A DNA stretch of 64,000 bases from contig CM038214.1 in the NCBI GenBank assembly GCA_021442155.1, forward strand, positions 49,358,703 through 49,422,702. The letters run 5' to 3'. The translations under genes were made by a program, and so were the position numbers. The stretch comes from Cymbidium sinense. Lineage: Eukaryota > Streptophyta > Magnoliopsida > Asparagales > Orchidaceae. Shown here one piece after another: positions 58,331 through 64,000 of the stretch. How positions within the stretch are numbered: the stretch's first letter is position 1; each line of letters starts with the position of its first letter. Below the pieces are notes generated by a model. The model had not been told where the DNA came from. It saw only the letters and a list, made by a program, of their open reading frames with translations, and searched no databases.

Positions 58331-61300
58331 CCCTAATAATAAATTAATAAAACTACAAACAAAACTAACTAAAACTAAATTAATTAACTTATAATAAACA
58401 AAAACTAATAATAAAGTAAAACAAAAACTAATTGAACAAACTAAACTAAACTAACTAAATAATAACTAAGAATATAATAAATAAATAATAATAATAATAA
58501 CAACTAACTAAACTAATAAACAAACTAATAACTTAACTAAACATAAACAAAAGAACCCCACTAATAAACTAACTAGAAATAAACTAAACCTAAACTAATA
58601 ACTAAAACTAAACTAATAAACTAACTAAATTAAAACCCTAATAAATAACTAAATAATTATAATAACTAACTAATAAACTTAAACCCTTAAAATAACTAAC
58701 CTAATAAATAACTAACTAATAATAAAACTAAACTCAATAACTAAACTAACTAAACTAAAACTAATAACTAATAAATAACTAACTAACTAATAACTAAACT
58801 AATAAACTAATGAAATAATTAAACCTAATAATAAACTAACTAAATAATAATAGCCAAAACTATAATAAAATTAAAAAAACTAATAAGCTAAAACTAAATA
58901 ACTAATAATAACTAACACTAAACTATTAAACTAATAATAACTAAGCAAAATAAAACTAATAACTAAACTAATAATAAAAAAACTAAACTAATAATAAACT
59001 AAATAATAAATAAAACCTAAATAAATAAACTAAACATAATAATAATAAACAAACCTAATAAAACCAATAAAAAATAAACTAAATAAAACAACTAAACTAA
59101 TAAGCTAATAACTAATAAAAAAAAATAAACTAAACTAAAACTAATAATAACTAAAAAAACACCAATAATAATAAAACCTAATAACATAAAAACTAACTAA
59201 ACTGAACTAATAATAATAATAAACTAAATATTAAATTGCTATACCTAAACTAAACATTAAACTAACTAAAAATAATATATAAATAAATTAAATAAAATTA
59301 ACTAATAAAACTAAAAATAATGAACTAATAATAATAGACTAATAATAACTAAACTAACAAAAAATAATTAATAACTAAACTAACTAAAACTAATAAACTA
59401 ATAATAATAATAACTAAAACTAATAATAAAAAAAATAATAATAAAACTAAATAAACTAAACACTAAACCCCTAAACCTAAAGTAATAAAACTAATAATAA
59501 CAAACTAAACTAAACTGAAATAACTAATAATTAACTAATAAAATTAATAATAATAACTAAATAATAACTAAAAAAACTAATAAACTAATAATAAAACTAA
59601 AGTAAACTAAAATAACCAACTAATAAAACTTAATAAACTAATAAATAATAACTAATAAAAAACTAAAACCAAATAACTAATAATAAATAACTAATAACTA
59701 AAACCAATAACTAATTAACAAATAAACTAATAAACTAACTAACAAAAAAAACTAACTAATAGAACTAAACTAATTAATAAATAAACTTAAACCCTATTAA
59801 ATAATAAATAGTAAAACTGAACTAATAAACTAATAATATTAACTAATAATAAATAACTAAATAACTAACTAAAGCTAAACCCTAAACCTAAACTAATAAA
59901 TAATAAAAACTAACTAATAAATAAACATAATAATAACTAAACCAAATAAACTAAATAACTAATAATAAACTAAAAATAAAAAACAAAACCAAAAAAAAAT
60001 TAATAATAACTAACCAATAATAACTAATAAATTAATAACTAAATAAAGCAAAAAATTTACTAAATAACAAGACTAATAAACCTAATAAATAAACTAATAA
60101 TAATAATAAAACTAACTAATAATAACTAAACTAATAAAAATTAATAATAATAATAATAATTAATAACTAACTAACTAAATAAATTAACTAATAATGCTAA
60201 AACTAATAATAAACTAACTAATAAATAACTAAATAACTAAACCCTAAACCATAACCAAATAAATAAACTAAATAATCATAATAAAACTAATAATAATAAA
60301 CATAAACTAATAATAATAATAATAATAAACTAAAAAAAACTAATCTAAAACTAAAATAATAATAAACCAGCTAACTAAACTAATAATAATAATAAATAAA
60401 TAAATAAATAACCAATAATAACTAATTAAAAACTAAACCATAAACTAAACTAAAAGGCTAATAATAATAAACTAATAAACTAAACCCATAGCTAAACTAA
60501 TAAAACTAATAAACTAAACTACTAAACTAATAAGTAAACTAACAAAACTAAACTAATAAAACTAAACCACTAACTAAAACTAACTAAAACCAAAAAAAAT
60601 AATAAAACCATTAACTAATAATAATAACTAGCTAAACTAAATAAATAACTAACTAACTAATAAACTAATAAAATAATAAACTAATAATATTAACTAATAA
60701 TAAATAATTAAATAACTAACTAAAACTAAACCCTAAACCTAAACTAATAAACCATAAAAACTAACTAATAAAAAAACATAATAATAACTAATAATAATAA
60801 TAAAAAAAACTAACTAACAATAACTAAACTAATAAAAATTAAGAATATTAATAATAATAATAACTAATAACTAATGAATTAAACTAATAAACTAAAAATA
60901 ATAAAAATAATAATAAACTATCTAATAAATAATTAAATAAATAAACCCTAAACCCTATCTAAATAAATAAGCTAAATAAAAATAATAATAAAACTAATAA
61001 TATTAAACATAATCTAATAATAATAATAAACTAAAAAAGATAATCTAACATAAAATGAATAATAAACCAACTAACTAAACTAATAATAATAATAAATAAT
61101 ATATAACTAATAAAAAATTAAGACATAAACTAAACTAAAAAACTAATAATAATAAACTAATAAACTAATAAATAAACTAGCAAAACTTAACTAATAAAAC
61201 AAAACCACTAACGAAAAATAACTAAAACTTAAATAATAATAAAACCATAAACTAATAATAATAACTAACTAAAATAAATAAATAACAAACTAACTAATAA

Positions 61301-61524
61301 ATATACTAAAATAAACTAAACCCTAAGAAATAAACAAACTAAATAAACTAATAAAATAAACCTATCCCAAACTAAACAAAAATAATAATAACTAAAACAA
61401 AACTAATTACCTAACTAAAACTAAACTAACTAAACTAAACATAAAAAAATAATAATAAACTAATAAAACCTAATAATAACTAATAACACTAAACTAAAAC
61501 CTAAACCCTAAAACTAAACTAAAC
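58331..61524 (+). repeat. TAA/CTAA-rich low-complexity block
   Basis: About 3.2 kb built from AACTAA, TAATAA and AATAACTAA words, almost without G, with only scattered CCCTAAACC pieces (for example 59880, 60240, 60730, 60950, 61320). It differs from the A-rich blocks by the frequent TAATAA trinucleotide pattern. It contains an internal duplication: sequence around 59828-59945 recurs at 60670-60790, and 60235-60480 recurs at about 60950-61165. No open frames. Confidence 0.88.
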
Positions 61525-61689
61525 CCTCTTATTGAGTGCTTTTGGGATCCCTCGTGTTCCTTGTGAGTTTTTGAGTGCTTTATCTCTTGGATTCCCTATA
61601 GATTGTCCCTTCGATCTTGACCTCTTTTCACTGACGCTTCTTCAAATCCATGGGGTAAATCCTGTCGATGGATCTAGCTAGCATTAGAT

Positions 61690-62380
61690 TTTCTACCTCT
61701 AAATTATTATTACTAAATCTTTCAAAGAGGCTTTAGTAAGAATTCCACCATCCTCCTTTGAATTTGCTTCATATGACTTTTAAAGGTACACAATTATGAT
61801 TTCGGATGAGGATATTGAAAGATTAGCTGAGCCTTTTGCTTTTTCTTTGATTGGAAAATTTTCATTTAAATGGCCAAAGATGGAAGATATTCTTTCTTTT
61901 TTTGAGAACTTAAATTTATTTGGTTCTTTTTCTATTGGGCTAATTGATGCAAGGCATGTTCATATTAAACTTTCTAATGGCCTTGATTACAGACTAATTT
62001 TTTCTAGGCATTCTTACTATGTTTTTAATTGTCAAATGTGTATTCTGAATTGGATGCCTATGTTTGATGTTAATGAAGAGTCGCATATGTTCCCATTTGG
62101 ATTTCTTTACCTGACTTGAGGATTCATATATTTAATCATCAATTTATTTATGCTATTGGGTTGATTTTTGGTCGGCCTTTGCAAGTTGATCAAGCAACAG
62201 CCTTCTTTTCAATCGCCTATTATTAGAATTCTTGTAGTGATTGATATTACTAAAAATATCCAAATGAAATTTTGTTGGGTTGAGAAAGGCGATTATTTTA
62301 GAAAGTTATTTTGAGAACTTTCCCATTTTTGTAATCATTGTAAGATTCATGGGCATGAAATTTAATGCTTTATTGCTCAT
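61690..62380 (+). pseudogene. LINE E ORF1: DUF4283 domain and CCHC knuckle
   Basis: The segment 61796-62119 (about 107 codons) is the best preserved LINE coding piece here. It contains EDIERLAEPFAFSLIGKF, SFSIGLIDARHVHIKLSNG and ILNWMPMFDVNEESHMFPF, matching the strands of DUF4283 in plant LINE ORF1. Upstream, in-frame sequence extends to about 61720 (SFKEAL, SSFEFASYDFKG), so the true start is probably earlier than 61796. A frameshift near 62115 is followed by FGRPLQVDQATA and by CNHCKIHGHE (62330-62359) with a downstream Cys at 62366, after a stop. Confidence 0.87.
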
Positions 62381-62930
62381 CCCTCTCTTAGGAAGAAAAC
62401 CACCAGTAAGAATTCAATTGCTTAAAAAACTGATGATTCTCTCAAGTTGGATAATGGAAAATATGCTTTTCAAAATTATGATCTTTTGCAAAACAAAAAT
62501 TTTGAATCTTCTGAAAAAGTTTTACCTATTAATGGTTTGTCCAATGCAGAAGGTAATTTTGATGTTTTTCAAAATCTTTTAACTAATAATCATGCTCTAA
62601 GTGTTTCTTTAGATTATTTTGTTAATGCGAATACTTTAGAGGCTGTGGTTAATGATTCTAACAATTTGGATGTTGTGCATAAGTCCTTTAATTATGATGG
62701 TTCGAGTATTATTGATGTTAACACCATTTCTTCCAATCAGTTCGATGTTGTTTCTCTTTCTCCTATTTCTACTTTAGATCATGGGAAAGTGACTATTTCT
62801 TTGCCTTCTTTGATTAACAGTGGTGGTCAAAAAGAAGTTTTTATTTTTTATATTTTAACTTCTAGTCCTGACAATCTTCTTAATATTGGTGATCCTTCTT
62901 TAAAAAATAAGATTTAGATACGTGACTCTC
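62381..62930 (+). pseudogene. LINE E ORF1 C-terminal region
   Basis: An open segment at 62447-62917 (about 156 codons) follows the knuckle in a shifted frame. It is rich in Asn, Asp and Ser, of low complexity and without a known domain, as usual for the C-terminal tail of plant LINE ORF1. It ends at a stop at 62915-62917. Confidence 0.65.
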
Positions 62931-63420
62931 ATTAATAGTTCTATTTCAATTCAAAATGATGGTTTTCTATGGTGGTAATTCTACTCATAATTTTGGTAAT
63001 ATGCTATGTGTTTCTAAGTGATTTGAATCTTATTTTAATCTCTTACATGAAGATTATATTGAAAATTTGGATTATGCTTGCTTCTTTTATGAATGAAGAT
63101 AGGAGGATACTCTTAGATTTTCTTGGAAGGTAAAAATATTCATAATTGTCTTCTTAATAAAGCTATTTTTGCTCCTTCTTTAACTTCTAATTTTAAATGC
63201 ATATTTCGATTTTCCTTTGTCTAATGTTGTGGATGATTCTAATGCTCTTATTTGAAATTGATAGCTTACGATCCCCATGCCTTTTATAATAATAATCGAT
63301 TCATTTTGGATGGATATTTGTTGGAGAAAGGGCATGGTTATAAAACTATTTATAAGAAGAAAAAGTGTTCAGATTTATGCTCCTCCTCACTTGCTGAGGG
63401 TTACTTATTTTAAAGCTTCA
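62931..63420 (+). other. LINE E segment of unclear origin
   Basis: AT-rich with many stops in all frames. Short pieces such as LLEKGHGYKTIYKKKK (about 63321-63368) hint at old coding sequence, but I recognise no domain. Confidence 0.4.
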
Positions 63421-64000
63421 TAGAAATAATCTCTCATGTCTTTGGGAGGCTTTTTCTTTTGGCTTGTTTTTTCTTTGTTGGTTGGCTTTTGTTGTGTGTT
63501 TTCTTGCTAGCTGGAGTATTGGCTTCTTGGTTAATTTTCCTCCTTTTGGCTTGGAGTTTCTGGCTTCCTGTGTGTTGGGTTTTTTTGGTGCCCTTTGACT
63601 AGTTGGTTTTATGCTGGTGGCTTTGTTCCTATTGGCTTGTGTTTCTTTGGTTGGTGGTTTTTCTTTCTTTGTTGGTGGTAGGTTGGGCTTTTTGTCCTTG
63701 GTGTGTGGTTTGTCCATTGGTTTGTTGTTTCTCTAGTTATTTATTTTAGCTATTGCTAGCCTTCTTCTTTTTTTTATTGGTTGGTTTGGTTCACTTGCTC
63801 TTTCCTGGGCCTTTTTTCTTGGGTGCTCTATTGTGTGGCTGCTCTGTTGGTTATTTCCTTTCCTTTGGTTCATGTCTTGTTTGCTTTAGATTGGTGTTAT
63901 TATGGGCTTTGTTTGCTTGGTGCCTTTGTGGCATTAGATTGGTGTTGTTGTGGGCTCTATTGGCTTCATCTTTGAGGGCTCTTTTTTTTTTGGACCATGA
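63421..64000 (+). other. LINE E T/G-rich tract
   Basis: Strong T/G composition (GGTTGGCTTTTGTTG, TTGGTTGGTGG) as in LINEs A, B and D. The minus-strand frame 63418-63717 is Lys/Pro/Thr-rich and the plus-strand frame 63781-63975 is hydrophobic. Both follow from the composition. Confidence 0.65.

Larger units (their letters stand above)
61525..64000 (+). mobile_element. LINE E: 5' part of an L1-type LINE, runs off the window
   Basis: A 5' leader (61525-61700) is followed by ORF1 with DUF4283-like domain and zinc knuckle. An unclear stretch (62930-63420) comes next, then a T/G-rich tract to the window end like the 3' part of LINEs A, B and D. No endonuclease or RT is seen between ORF1 and the T/G-rich tract. 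Either ORF2 was deleted or the tract here is a different piece. The left flank is telomere-like DNA (CCCTAAAACTAAACTAAACC). Confidence 0.85.

Noticed and set aside
63418..63717. Lys/Pro/Thr-rich minus-strand frames (also 52350-52574 and 52646-52858)
   Set aside because: They are exact complements of the T/G-rich LINE tracts, with no start context or family match.

Overview
The window looks like nuclear DNA of a seed plant. The evidence is Arabidopsis-type telomeric repeat (CCCTAAA read on the + strand) over about half the window, plant L1-type LINEs with a DUF4283/zinc-knuckle ORF1 and a C-terminal RNase H, a plant Ty3/gypsy element, and many copies of the 3' end of a plant glycine-rich RNA-binding protein (GR-RBP, GRP7-like) gene. 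I cannot name the species. I see no intact cellular gene, rRNA, tRNA or CRISPR. The long reading frames belong to decayed transposons or are by-products of skewed base composition.

Layout. 1-14.7 kb: two tandem copies of a ~7.6 kb segment, each holding a 5'-truncated LINE (A at 1-4270, B at 7085-11895), a CCCTAAA tract, a GR-RBP fragment, an A-rich block and a second GR-RBP fragment. 14.7-21.4 kb: two more GR-RBP fragments and a series of A-rich blocks separated by CCCTAAA tracts. 21.4-27.8 kb: LINE C, end to end but heavily mutated. 27.8-32.9 kb: composite array with GR-RBP fragments at 29.2, 30.5 and 32.2 kb and a relic at 28.1 kb. 33.0-34.5 kb: an AT-rich ~343 bp tandem repeat. 34.5-42.7 kb: a minus-strand Ty3/gypsy relic (integrase, RNase H, RT, gag-like region) with ~390 bp tandem subrepeats downstream of integrase. 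42.7-58.1 kb: composite array again with GR-RBP fragments at 42.7, 45.9, 48.0, 50.7, 53.7, 54.5 and 57.7 kb, interrupted by LINE D (51.2-53.7 kb). 58.3-61.5 kb: a separate TAA/CTAA-rich low-complexity block with an internal duplication. 61.5-64 kb: LINE E, with recognisable ORF1, running off the end.

The main result is that the telomere-like DNA is not a random decayed tract. It is a higher-order repeat. A-rich blocks of ~0.7-1 kb have conserved start words (an AGCCTAAAAACC-like phrase) and conserved end words (a TTTACTTAATT box). Each is followed by a CCCTAAA tract and often by a ~430-470 bp module made of the last RRM strand, the glycine-rich C-terminus and the 3'UTR of a GR-RBP gene. I count 16 such modules, 12 with coding sequence and 4 with only 3'UTR, plus one faint relic, all in the same orientation. 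All five LINEs are also on the + strand, which fits target-primed integration into the T-rich bottom strand.

Caveat: the paired copies differ largely by 1-6 base insertions and deletions, and some tracts contain words such as CTTCTTCTC that resemble known long-read base-calling errors in telomeric repeats. Part of the apparent decay may be consensus error.
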